Shown here one piece after another: positions 36,582 to 48,556 of a stretch of DNA of 64,000 nt (within the stretch, counting starts at the first letter, position 1; each line of letters opens with the position of its first letter). A program made the translations under genes and the position numbers. The stretch is from Sialis fuliginosa (taxonomy: Eukaryota; Arthropoda; Insecta; Megaloptera; Sialidae): contig OY540816.1 of assembly GCA_961205875.1 (NCBI GenBank), forward strand, positions 23,834,743 through 23,898,742. Direction: 5' to 3'. A model generated the notes under the pieces. The model was not told where the DNA came from, ran no database searches, and saw nothing but the letters and a program-made list of their open reading frames with translations.

Positions 36582-36756
36582 AGGGTGTCCACTTTCTGGA
36601 AAGTCAGGGAAGCCCAAAGTGGTCAGGAAAAGTCAGAGAATTTCTTTAAAATTCTGAAAAGTCAGGGAGTTTATTATGAATTCTGGGAAGTCAGTGAAAA
36701 AAAGTATAAATTTAAGTTGGTCAGGGAATTTTATTTTCAAAAAACAGTGGATACCC
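36582..36756. mobile_element. Small element with agggtgtccact terminal repeats
   Basis: The left end agggtgtccactttctgg is mirrored by cagtggataccct at the right end. Inside, aagtcagggaattt-like phrases recur three or four times. It is 175 bp with no coding capacity. I see no clear target duplication, so the superfamily is not certain. Confidence 0.5.
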
Positions 36757-36892
36757 TGATTATATATAATTTTTATTAAATATGTTTATTTAAGAGTTGC
36801 ATAACAATCTGATTCATTCAGATAGACACGGAAAAAATTTAAAATAAAACTGTTTGTCTTGACCTGAAATGGAAAAATCAAGTGAAAATTTT

Positions 36893-37033
36893 GAAATCAG
36901 AAAAAATATTTAAATTTTAAAGGTACAGGTAGCGACATCTAGCAAGAAAAACATGAACTACCAAAACCTTATTGGTTAACGTTTTTTTCGCTAGATGGCG
37001 CCACATATACTTTTGAAATTTAAATATTTTTTC
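36893..37033. repeat. Inverted-repeat element with gacatctagc/gctagatggc arms
   Basis: aaaaaatatttaaattttaaa and gcgacatctagc on the left are mirrored by gctagatggcgcc and ttgaaatttaaatatttttt on the right. About 141 bp. The short motif gcgacatctagtg also occurs alone at 45580-45592. Confidence 0.55.
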
Positions 37034-37495
37034 AGAAGTCATTCCGACTAAATCAATTTTTTTATCGAACTAGACGCTACCGTATGAATTAGGGTATTCT
37101 AAGTACAGAAAAGATTCATTCGGATTAATAAGACGATTTTTTATCAACTTAAATTTGCTTGAAATTTAGAATCAGTAAATGCATTTTTAATCTAGTACAA
37201 TATATCTTATCAGCATGTTATCATAACTAGTACAATAGAAAAACACGAATATCCTTAAAACATTTATTTCTCTTAGAACATAAAATACATACACATTTAT
37301 ATCATTACAAATATATATATATATAATAATAATGGATATCATAAAATAGAGTTTTAAAAATCAATGTTACTCTATCCACAACTGTTATACTTAAAAATTG
37401 CAATACACTGTAAATATATATGTCGTGTATACACAATAATAATAATACAATAATAAAAACCATTAAACATGCATTTAAATATATTATAATACGTA

Positions 37496-39858
37496 TTACG
37501 TTTTAGATTTAGTAACCGTGTGTAAAAGAGTCTCTCTCATCCGCGAAACCATCTTCTCTAGTTCCTCGACGCGCGTCTTCAGTCTAATATTCTTCTGTTC
37601 CAAAACGCTCGCTTCTTGTTCCATTTGCTCCTCCTTCAGTTTTCTATTTACCCTCGACCGTCTCGAAGCTTCATTATTCTTATTTCTCAGCTCGCGGTAT
37701 TTAGATACGTCCGAGTCGTCTGAAATCTCTGAAGATATTGATACTAGTCTTTTAGGAGGCCGGCCACGCCTTACTGCGGTCGTCGGTTCTATTTTAATCT
37801 GCGTTTTGCTTGCGATCGAGTCTATTCTTGCGGTTCTCCGTCTGGGTTTGTTGATTGTGTTTTGTACGGGGGAGGAGTAGGTTCTTGATTCGAACGAACT
37901 TGATGAGTTTGTGTTTGATTCGAATGGTGCAGAGTCAAAAACGTTTTGAAGGGCTTCGACTTCACCCTGAAAATATATATAAAATAAATTAAGAACAGGG
38001 ACTTTACAATCATCTGTATGTAAATTTTAATTTGATAAAAATTGACAGAATGTCCGTATTACAATTTACAAGAATTATATATTTGTCTAGGATTTACATT
38101 GAATATAATTATGATATCTATAAATGTAGAAAAGTTTAAAATAAACTTACGCAATCGATGTAGCGAAGCAGATCAAACTCTGTGTTGTTCAAATCTAGAA
38201 CTGTGCTGATGACATCGGGCGTATCGATGACGTTCTGAATAACGGAGCTCGCAGAGGTATCTAGAGACAGTTTTGGCCGCTTGGCGTAGTTGTCGATGAC
38301 TTCCACGCTGATGAGACCGTTGGACGAACACTCGGGCAAGTCCTCCATCGTATTATTACTCTTGCTAAAGTACGCTAATTCTTCTACAGACTTTATACTA
38401 TCTTCGCTCTGTTCGTCTTTAATGACGGTCGTATGTCCCCACTTATGTCGATTATTTACTATTAAACCGTTAACACTAGTAATGTTTCTATCAAAGTCAC
38501 CACCGTTGTTATTGTTATTATTATTATAAACGTTATTGTTATTTAACAAGTGTTCTCCGCTTTTATTGAATAATGGATTGTCTGACGACGTGCTGTCCGA
38601 TAAAGGACTGATGCACGACGCGTCTTCTGAAGTTGGATCGGTGGTGAACATGTCGGGCAATTGTTGGGTTGTTCCATTATTCCACGTTTCGGTTACGTCT
38701 TTTGTTATTTCTTCAGGATTTGTTTCAAAGTGGAATTCACTTTGTTCTGTAAACAATTTCGTTTTCTTTATAAATATTATTATTTTATAAAAACTGACTG
38801 TTTTTTGAGAAAAAAAAAAATGTAATATCTCAGTAAAATTAAAATTATTTAGCTCAAAGCTTGTTTTATACAAACTTACCAAAGTCTGGCGTAGTGAGCG
38901 GTGATTCATCTGCATCGATAATTTGAATTTTCTCCGGAAGGACCGAACTGGGCGCTACGGCGCACCAGGGCCCTATGTCCTGAAAATCTTCCCAATCCAT
39001 AGAAACGGACATCGAATTTTGTTGTATCTCGTTTACAGTATCCTAGAACATACACACATTAATAACCTACAAAACACAAACACGAGGCCGCACGTTTACT
39101 TACTGTTGACCCTCGGAACCCGCTGCCTGGTATTTGGATCGAGTCGACGGTATACGGTAGCGCACTTGGCAACCTTGGACCTGTCGATGAGACTGCGAGA
39201 CTTGTCGCAGCCGTCGGACAACTTGGCGAGCTTTGAACGATCGATGCAACTGATTGCTGGTACGCGGCGGCAGTGCCGTCGATAAGGGGCCAACAGAGGG
39301 TGAAGTTGTTCTCTACGTCCTGAACGCTGGACTTCACGCCACGAGTAGCAAGATATGCCGGTGGATTTAGTAGCGGCCATGTTGTACGGAACTAGACACA
39401 AAATAACACAATTTTATTGTTTGTCCAATACAATGTTTAATATAGTTTTATCAAATCAATTTCGAAACCATAATAATGTCGAAAGCCTTAACGAAATTAA
39501 AGTTTTATTTGTCTTACCGAGGCTTCTTACGAGGGGGAATATTACTTCTATAGGATATCTGAAGAAACATGGTCAAATCTTCAAACAGGGTTAAGTAAAA
39601 AATGTTAACGTGAAAAATGGGCTTGAGAGTTAATAAACAATTCTGCGCTATAAGAAAAACACGCGAAAATGCATTAATAATTGAATATTAATCATCTACT
39701 TTTAATTTTTAAATTATAAAAGGCCAACCTATTTTTTTTTTTTTGCATTTTTAGGACCCATATTGTAAAAATACTTACATTGAATTTTCCGTATCCTTCA
39801 GATGAAATGGTTGGATTCAAGAAACTCTCACCAAGAAAAGAGTTGAGCTCTAACAAGT
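37496..39858 (-). CDS. Xrp1: AT-hook and bZIP transcription factor, Xrp1-like (start unresolved)
   Basis: Five minus-strand exons join in frame: 39779-39858, 39104-39391, 38880-39042, 38151-38746 and 37496-37966 (TAA), about 532 residues. The last exon has an AT-hook (VRRGRPPKRL), then a bZIP with basic region LRNKNNEASRRSRVNRKLKE and a leucine zipper (VLEQKNIRLKTRVEELEKMV). The AT-hook plus C/EBP-like bZIP recalls Drosophila Xrp1, a stress and cell-competition factor; other C/EBP or CREB relatives remain possible. Upstream parts are acidic or Ser/Asn-rich (ITKDVTETWNNGTTQQ, poly-Asn). The first exon (LLELNSFLGESFLNPTISSE) has no in-frame ATG, and the first ATG in frame is in the third exon (MSVSMDWEDFQDIG). 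A further 5' exon, or a second shorter isoform, is therefore likely. An alternative acceptor 6 bp upstream (39864) would add an in-frame stop. Confidence 0.8.
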
Positions 39859-42800
39859 CTCAACCTGTGTAAAAAATAAAATTAAGAATTATTCAACTGT
39901 TACTGATAAAAAAGAATTGTTATCAATTTTATAATAATCGTGTACTTAAAAAATGCATACAGCAACAAAAATATTTTTTATTTTAAATGTACTTTCAACC
40001 TTGTGAGTGTTATCTAAAAAATAGAAACCACTCCAAAGATAAGACTACATGGAATTATACTCGATATAAGTAAATATTTGTTACTAAATAAAATCTACTG
40101 CATTAAAAAATAAGATAACGTGATAATAAAATACATTACGTATTTGAATATTAAAAAAAAAAAAAAAACTAAAATTTCAATTGTTGAAATTTAGTTTAGT
40201 TTTAAATAATAAACAGGAAGGTAAACAAATGAATAGAATCTGTATAAATTGTAATGACGCATTGTTAAACAATTCAAACATGTAGGATTCCCAACTAAAC
40301 CGATCGATGACCGCAATTAGTCACCATGACTCAGCGTTAAAATAAACGCATTGACCTAGACAAGTGAGACAGAGAGATAGAGAACACTTTTGTACAAAAA
40401 GAGCCGGACATTCTGATAGCGCGTGACTGTGACGTCACAGCTACGACGCAGGTAAAAAATAAATGATAACAAACGTTCTAATACGTTCAATAACAGACGA
40501 GAAACGTGCGTAATATATTCAGAATATGTACAATAAATACTCACTCTTCCTAATTATAATCGCACTTGCTCAAGATATGCAAAATTTATCAAACTACGTT
40601 CAATTTACGAACACAAAAAAATTCTAATTTCACTTTCATTAAATTGCAATATAGTTGAAAATCAAACTCTTTCGATAAGGATTGAAGATCGCAAAAAGAA
40701 ACTGATGAACTTATGAAAATACCGCACATTCACTTTATTACACAATATTGCGCAATGCTTTCAAGCGAAGGTATTTTCAAAAAATGGTGTCGCGAGCGCG
40801 GAGTGTCTCGTATTTATAAACATATCCCCGCTACCGGCTACGGCCAACCACGAACATCGTGTTATCACATACGTCATGCCGGGCCAATCACGTGCCGCGA
40901 AGGACACACCGTACTTTGATGGCCAGATAAATATACGATAATAACGTTTTCTTATGATTATACCTTTGGGCGAACATTTTTCCAAGAATATTTCGATTTC
41001 TCAAAATACTGTACGTTTTGAAAAATAATAAAAATGCAATTATTATTATAGGTATATTGATGGGCGCCGGGAGGGGGGGTGCAAGGAGGTGTATTTGCAC
41101 CCCCCTGGTAAAAAAGAAAAAACTAAAAAATTAAGAAATATAAATTTTAATTTTAAATTCAGGCCAGAATATAAAAGTGATAATCTTTTTTTTTTTTGGT
41201 CGCGTCAAGTTTAATCTGTAATTTTATTTTAGATAAGGGAAAATAAAAAATAAGTGTCTGTTTAATACATTTAATTAAACAAGTGTCCAACACTGGGGTA
41301 TGATCCAAGACTGTTGCCAGTATCTTATCGGTAAATGTTAATTATTTTCAACCAAGAGGGGGGAAATTTGAGGGTTAAAATACGATTTTTATTATTATTT
41401 TGAATAAAAAATCTGCTACTTTCCTGTTTACACCGGTAATGAGTTCATGCAATTAATATAATAAAAATAATCTTACTTCTTTCCTTTATAGTGAGAGTTC
41501 ATAAACATTGTATTAACAAATAGTTTATTGTGTTTTAAAATACTTGTTGAATGAAAATTAAAATTGAACTTTGTCTTTTTATTAAATCTTCGATTTATTT
41601 TTTTTCTTGTGTCCATACAATTAACTAGCATAATAAATTATTATTATGTGTATAACAATAATTTATTATTATCGATTCACCAAATTATTATTAAAAAATT
41701 AAAATAAACACTACACAAAATTTACCAATACCTACAAAATCTTATTATTAAATTTATTAATATTTATAATAGCTTAAACCATTAAAATTTTATTATAGAT
41801 GAAATCTAAAATGTATTTATTTTAAAATTTAAATTAAATTAACATATATAGGGATCTTTATTATCGGCAACGGTTAGCTATATTTCGATGTTGTTTCCTT
41901 AACTCTTTTCCAACAATGAATGAATCATTTTGAACGAGAACAAACAAATATATCCCAGGAGGTTGGGCCACACATCGGAACGCTATTGGTCCAAATTCCG
42001 TGACGTCATATTTTCTGATGCAATACAATTCTCTATAAGCTCATCTTCGATGTAGAATCTTCCAGAGTTTATTCTTTTGTTCGAGATTGTTCTACCTGTA
42101 AGCACTCGATTGTTGTACTTATTAGCGCACTGTTAAAAAAATTATATAGGTACAATTAATAAAGATGAAAATAATATATCTATACGTTATAATTTACATA
42201 ATCGATATTTTATTTATATTGTACAATGACCAAAACGATGCGACTTACACCTAGAAGCCAAGAATTGAGAATATATAGATAAATAAAAATATTATGAATT
42301 GTAAATTAATTTTAATTCATTAACAAAACTATAAAAACAAATTTCTAATTTGTCATTATGAGAAATGCAAGTCATCATGGTTCGTCTATGATAATAATTT
42401 ATGTAAATTATAATTTTGAAAATTATGTGTGAAGATATATTTGTAAATATACTTATGTATTTATTTAATTAATGTCTCATTCTAGGTATTTAGAACTTTA
42501 TCAAATGTATTATAATATAGTTGGGCTTATAAGGAGATAGGTAATTGATTAGGTATACATATATAGTTTTACTTACAATTAAACATACTGAAGACAATTT
42601 CCTTATCAGTAAAACAATAAGGGGTCTAAATAAAATTCATCCTTTGTCAAAATTAATTATTGTACATTAAATAAAAATATAAAAACCCAAAATCATTGGA
42701 TTTTAATATTTTCATTTTACATATAGATTTAGATTTTCATATCTATATGGTTAAATACTTATTATATAAAACAACCTGACAGGGCTTCGTCTTGGAGCCC

Positions 42801-45401
42801 GGAACTAAAGGGAGCCTGGCGTGACGAGCAAAAAAAAATCATTGAATAAATTTAAAAAAATTTAATTGAATGATCGAAAAAAAATGAAAACAATTCTTAG
42901 GTCTGTAATAGGATGTGGGGGCCATGTTTATATTTATTCGCGGGGGAGGGGGGAGGGGAGTAACTACCCTATTCTAGACCAAGTAGTTAGTACCTATAAT
43001 AATGATATTTCAACATTTTAAATTATAAAAATCACAACTTTAAATAGTTAATATTGTTTTTGAACGTCATGTAAAAAAATATTTGTTTACCGACCACAAA
43101 ACCATTTCACAATATTGCAACTTCCTCTGATTTGATAACTAGTAAAGACTAAAGAGTATAGGTATATTATTTCTATAGATAATTAAATACCTTTCCATTT
43201 TGCATCATTATTATTGACAATTATTGTTTATCTACAACAAAACTTAATTGTAGTTAGTTCATAATTAAAACAAATAAATCAGGAAAATTATAAACCTTCA
43301 CATTTTCCAACAAATCGAGCGCAATGACCTTTAGTAATGTTTGTAATGAATTCATCTTGGAAATATTTCAGTTATTTTGCAGTAAATATTTGTATATATA
43401 ACGTTGAACTGGTTGTAACGTGATTCGTAGAACGACATTTTATCGCTCGTTATAACCATTGGTTGCATTAATTGGGTTAAAAAAATCATCATGCGTCAGA
43501 TTTTATGAAAACGAAAAGAGTACATTTTTATGAAAAATTTTTATTCAGTTTTTTCTACATCATTTTTTTTGCTCATCGCATATGGATGGTCGGCGCCCCT
43601 ATTTATAATACTATAGCATTATTTCCTCCTCCCCCTTAGCTACGCATCTGTTTACAAATTCGGAACTACTGTATACAATATTTTTTATTATAAAAAAATA
43701 TATTTATAATATTAGATAAGTAACTTAATAATATTTGTGTTTGTTGATAATTTCTTCTTAAATTGAATTACATATAAAGTCACTACTTACGTATCAGACC
43801 TACATACATATGTATATCTATTAGTTAAATAATTGTCGTCGATTTTTTCCTTATCTTCCTTAAGTATCGCAGTAGAAATACTTAATGAAAACATTATCCA
43901 ATTAAATAATAATTAATAGTGAATTAATTAGTTTTGTAGTAATCTAACATTTATATAAATAATTTTTGAAAAATTGTCGATTTTGGCAATTACAATTTAC
44001 TACACAAACAGGGCCTTTTAAAGGTGGAATTGTGGGATGGGGGCAGTTATAGTTTGGGGCCTTTTATAAATAGTAAATAAGCATATTATTTACTATTTAT
44101 TTTCGTACTTTTATTTATTACGTAGACAGTATGCATACAGATTTGTAAATATACAAAAAATAAGAAATATAGATAACTAGACATTTATTTTAAGAATGCA
44201 TTAGTCTCAATTTCAATTGGTTTTGCTGACCTTCTACTGTGCATATAAATTTGATTTTTTTTTTTGGAAAATAGTCAAAATTTGATCAATTCTTGTTGGG
44301 AATCCTATCTGGATGAAGGTAATAATTTGAACATGTTCAGACATGTCTGGTCAAAACAAAACACAACTCGCGCACGGCACGTGTGTGACGTCATCGGACA
44401 CTCTTAAAAATAATTAACGAGTACACTGTTAATCATTCTGTATTTATCGGTAACATAATAAAATAATAGTTTAAAAAAAAAAAAAAAGAAATGTAGTTCA
44501 TTGACACCATTAAATGATAACAATTGTTTAAAAAATGTAATTTAACTATTCATTACGTACGTTTATTTAATAATTTTATTTTTATTAAATATGAAATAAT
44601 AATTATGTTGTAATACAAAAAAAAATATGTTACAAAACTAATTCGGTAAAAAATATCTGTCCTTGAAAAGAAACCACGTGATTTTAGTATATGACCTTGA
44701 AAACGACCTATCACGTGACAATAAAAAAATTATACTTTTATCTATTAAATATAAGATTTTTATTATAAATTATAGAAATGATTACCTATATACATATACC
44801 TAGTCAATACTGATTTATTTAAAATGACCATAAACTTAAACAAACGGTATTTCTGTGTAGGACGAGGTCAGCTCATTATCACTTAAAAAAATGTCATTAA
44901 CAGTATTAAAAAAGAAAGTAAAACAGAACAGCTGCATACAAAAGTCTGTGAAGTAATTTTAAATCAGTACAATTTCCTAGAAGTGAAAGTTGATAATTTT
45001 ATCATTAAAATGTTTACATAACAGCCTTAACCTACTTCCAAACTATAAAATTATGACTTGCAATTGTAATAGATAGATGTTCCGTTTTTTATTTTACTTT
45101 ACCTAAATTAATTCGTGAAATGAATTTTACACGAAATGGAAAATTGTATTTTCTTTACGTATGCAACCAAAATACTTACTGTTATTCTGATTGCATACGT
45201 AATAAATTGTATTTAATATAATATGACGTATGTAACTTGATGTACACCAAAGTTATGAAATTTGAAAACCTTTCTGCAAAAATAAAATCAAAATATTAAA
45301 ACACATATATTCAATATATATTTCCACAAATACATAAGACTATAACCCTTATAACAAATCATACATAATAATTACACATTTTGTAAAAGAAAGCATTAAA
45401 T
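39859..45401. other. Upstream region of the bZIP gene; no gene seen
   Basis: No coding exon could be supported. A strong minus-strand donor (GGAAGA then gtgagt) at about 40548 may end a 5' untranslated exon of the bZIP gene. G-rich runs near 41070 and 42942 lie in degenerate repeats, and 42229-42255 carries the acaccta-gaagccaag motif. CRE-like TGACGTCA sites lie at 40430, 42001 and 44386. The rest is AT-rich sequence without recognisable structure. Confidence 0.5.
41985..42066. promoter_or_regulatory. Cluster of stress-type regulatory motifs
   Basis: Within 82 bp there are an inverted CCAAT box (attgg, 41985), a CRE (tgacgtca, 42001-42008), tgatgcaat (42016-42024; the C/EBP-ATF amino-acid response core), a TATA-like ctataagc (42033) and gaatcttccaga (42055-42066; three heat-shock-element units). 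A donor-like site (ctacct then gtaagc) follows near 42096 on the plus strand. The block lies about 2 kb upstream of the bZIP gene and could be its distal promoter, or start an unseen plus-strand transcript. Confidence 0.35.
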
Positions 45402-46133
45402 CTAAACAACCATAGACAACCATCCTAAAATTAGACAAGATCCACCGATGGGTGCAAATCTTCCAAACTTATTAACATTTGTGAACGCGTGGAAGTAGCA
45501 AGGCCCGCAAAATAGCACCATACCCACAATAAATAGGGATGCGCTCTGAAAAAAAAACAACTTTAATTAGAACCTAGTTGCGACATCTAGTGACAACAGA
45601 CGAAACCAAGATCCATGTTACGAACCAATATAAATAAAAAATCAATTATAGATTTTTTAGAATGAAATAAGCTTTATTAAACTTACTACGACAGGAAAAC
45701 GACATAATGGAGTAACAGCAAGGGCAGTCGAGTGAATTAAATGGTATTTACTTGCAGTTTCAAATATACGTTTGAGCTCGACTAGATTATCTTTGGGGTA
45801 AGTTTTGTGTGCCCCGTACGCTCCTAAAGCAACGGCCAGCGCTCCGCTTATCCCTGCTATACGAACAACGGGTAGCCCGCATTCCTCGACCAACTTATAC
45901 AGAGGTGTTCTTTCGGTCACGATTTTTGTCGTCGGCATCTCTATGATTTGTGTTTTTGGCACTATAAACTACAAAGTGTAACAGATATTGAATGTATTTG
46001 TTTATATATAGGATTTATGCTGATTTATTTATTGTTTTATAAGAATGCAAATTACCGAAGTAGCCTCTTTAGCATATTGTGCAACTCCAGAAGATATAGG
46101 ATTAGTGAATAAAATATAATTAATTGTGTCCAT
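45402..46133 (-). CDS. TMEM256: TMEM256 homologue (DUF423 family)
   Basis: Three exons, 46056-46133 (ATG), 45687-45968 and 45402-45545 (TAG), join in phase 0 to give 167 residues. The family is a small multi-pass membrane protein of unknown function, about 113 residues in human, so the N-terminal 50 or so residues (MDTINYILFTNPISSGVAQY and on) are an extension. Visible family motifs are VRIAGISGALAVALGAYGAH, YHLIHSTALAVTPL, SLFIVGMVLFCGPCYFHAFT and GRFAPIGGSCLILGWLSM, giving about four membrane segments. The small second in-frame Met (IIEMPTT) is an alternative start. The gene is isolated and faces away from the TPD52-family gene, with about 240 bp between their starts, so the two may share a divergent promoter. 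Confidence 0.93.
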
Positions 46134-46370
46134 ACCTCCTCAAAACTCACTTGTCTACGTATTTACGTACAAAAATAAAATATATTAAGTTAGAAAATAT
46201 CAGAAATACAAGTTCAATATTAAAATAATAGTTACCAACTGCAAAGCATAGACAGTGCGTGGAGGTTTTTAACATTTTAAAGTTGGCGAGAGTTATCTGT
46301 AATAAGTCAACTTCTGACGTTTCTTGTTAATTTTTTGCTGATTTTTGATCGCAGAAATTAGGATTTTAAA

Positions 46371-48556
46371 ATGGAATACAACATTCCACAATACCGTACG
46401 TATTAACTATTTAATTGTATGCATATTAGTTAATTTTGCGGCTTGATACAAATACATTTTACCAATGATACAACATGTTTTTAATTCAATTATATCCTTC
46501 TACACGTCATTATAACTGCTTTTTAATTACTTAAATAAACTGATTATTTAATCAATCTCGCTTATGTTTTCCCCTCCAGCAAATTTACTGAAATTCCTGT
46601 TATGCTTCCATAAATTTACCGTTACTTTTATAATTAAGTCTGACCCAGTGAAAGTCTCGAGTATTGTTACTTAAGTAACATATGCGTGTACCGCTCAGTA
46701 AAAATAGCGAACGGTTTTACAAAACAATAGCTTCAGGTGTTGCTGAAAGAGACAAAAAAAACTATTGAGTAATTGTACCTATAATGCCACATACACAAGC
46801 TTCAAAACTGCGGTTGGCTATTTTATTTAAAACCGTGTGTTCTGTGATTTGCTTCTAATAATAGTGATGTGTAGAAAATACAAATATTTAAATTACAATG
46901 GAGTCTGGAGATTCGAGTATAGAATATATTGAAGACCCTTATTTTAATTCACATATTGGTACAGCGACACCGAGCTTAGATGAAGTAGAAGAAGAAGATC
47001 CATCCTATTTAATTATCGGTTCCTTTCACGAGTCTGAATATGATCTTTTTGATTTCGATAGTGATAATTGCAAATCGTTAGAATCTAATGACGGTTCATT
47101 AAATATAGAGACTGAGTTTTATAACGACGTTAATCGTAATGAGAATATCTTAAAGAAATTATTTGGTAAAGTAAAAAAGAAACAGGTCCGTGTTATTTAC
47201 AGTGACTTGACTAAACCTTTTATGGTTAAAATACCTTGCGAGAAAAGGTTCAAAGAGTATCTAGGACTCACTTGTAAGTCTATTAGTTCATCAACACTAA
47301 GAGTTAAAATTCAATTGGTTCAAGCTTAAGTTGTAATTAGATAATCTACTTACTTAAACATTGATTTGTAGCCCCAAACGAGGTGACCGAACAGACCAAC
47401 ATGACTGAAGATGAACTGAACCAACAGAAAGAGATTTGGCGATCTGAATTAGCCCAGATTGAAGATGAAATAGCTACACTTCGCACGGTGTTGGCCAGTA
47501 AGGTGAGTCCCGTGTTCACATCTGTCTTTCTTATTATTCAAACTCAAAAACAATAGATTTCAATCTTTCATTTCTAATTGTCTTTTGTGGATTGAAATTC
47601 CATTTAATTATTGAAGTTATGAAATTTATAAAAAGATATTATGTATCACAATTTTTAAGTTAAATAATGTATATTGACACATTAACCATACCGTTAATTT
47701 CCAAATATGACATGATTTATTTTTATTTTTACACCTTTCTCAGTCACTTTTCTAGACAATTTATTTAAGTTTATTTTGAACCTTTTATGCCATTTACGTT
47801 ATTTTTTGCAAATTGTTGTTTTCAGATCCGTACTAGCAACGATATTAAACAGAAATTAGGTATATCCGTGTGGAAAGAAATTACGGAAGACGTTAATCAA
47901 GGAATTAGGAATGTTAAAGAAAGTAGTGTGTAAGTATTTATTAACTTGCCCCTTGTTGTTATTATATTTAATCAATTGTGTTTAGATTTCAGAAGACTTC
48001 TAGTATACTAGGTGGAATAACCGGCTCGGTCACAAACAAAATCGGTCAAATGCGTCACTCGGAGTCATTCAGATCTATCGAAGAGAAAGTCGGCTCAGCT
48101 TACGAGAATGTTAAGGTATAAATAAATTACATTATTCAAAATATGATAGTTTTTATAAAAATGGTCTTATTTCAATCAAATAAAAAACATTTTAAACATT
48201 GAAATCTCTGTTTTCCAATGCTTTTTACAGATTGAAAATTGATGCAAATATCCACAGAGCTATTTTGACGTAAAGCAAAAATGACAAATTTTACTCAACG
48301 TCAAATAACTTTGTAAAAATTGAATAAATTTTGAATTTATGGAAAGCATTAGAAAGAAGAGATTTCAATATTTAAAATGATTTTTACCAATACTACAAAC
48401 CTTTGAAAATATATTAATTCACAGACGAAAGTGATCCCTTCAAGATCCAACTCTACGCAGAGTCTCGACGACGCTCTGAACCAGCACCAGGCCGGGGCCG
48501 CCCGCACTCCGGTCGCCACGAGCCCGACTATCGCAGAGGAGAAGCCCATAGCTTAG
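46371..48556 (+). CDS. TPD52: TPD52-family protein, short isoform
   Basis: Exons 46371-46395, 47372-47502, 47826-47929, 47986-48115 and 48425-48556 (TAG) join in frame to give 173 residues. The start exon is only 25 nt (MEYNIPQY) and splices in phase 1. The coiled coil lies in exon 2 (MTEDELNQQKEIWRSELAQI, then EDEIATLRTVLASK). Typical later family segments are KQKLGISVWKEITEDVNQGI, TSSILGGITGSVTNKIGQM and RSIEEKVGSAYENVKTKV. The tail is Ser-rich (PSRSNSTQSLDDALNQ). TPD52 proteins are small cytosolic coiled-coil adaptors linked to vesicle traffic. An alternative long first exon is listed separately. An AATAAA lies near 49036. Confidence 0.93.
46898..47273 (+). CDS. TPD52: Alternative long first exon of the TPD52-family gene
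   Basis: This 376-bp exon starts at ATG 46898 and ends at a strong donor (CTCACTT then gtaagt). Its end phase (one extra base) is the same as that of the 25-nt exon at 46371-46395, so both splice in frame to exon 47372. The product would be about 290 residues. The extra N-terminus is acidic (EDPYFNSH, SLDEVEEEDPSYLII, YDLFDFDSDN), then basic (KKLFGKVKKKQVRVIY). Reading through the donor instead gives a 143-residue frame ending at 47329, which I consider a by-product. A separate promoter near 46840 is implied. Confidence 0.75.

Larger units (their letters stand above)
35303..37495. other. 3' flanks of eIF4B and the bZIP gene
   Basis: A polyadenylation signal AATAAA lies at 35404-35409, about 100 bp after the eIF4B stop. 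Beyond it no gene is visible. The stretch holds two small inverted-repeat elements (listed) and AT microsatellites near 36541-36580 and 37310-37320. The right part should be 3' untranslated sequence of the convergent bZIP gene. Confidence 0.5.

Noticed and set aside
39059-39401. Start at the ATG near 39380 in the bZIP gene
   Set aside because: That ATG is out of frame with the rest of the protein; the frame that joins the exons has no Met there.
40713-40919. 68-codon plus-strand frame upstream of the bZIP gene
   Set aside because: Lies in a GC-richer, promoter-like stretch and overlaps an equally long minus-strand frame; no protein features.
46898-47329. Stand-alone 143-residue protein
   Set aside because: A strong donor at 47274 and matching phase make it a first exon of the TPD52-family gene rather than a separate gene.
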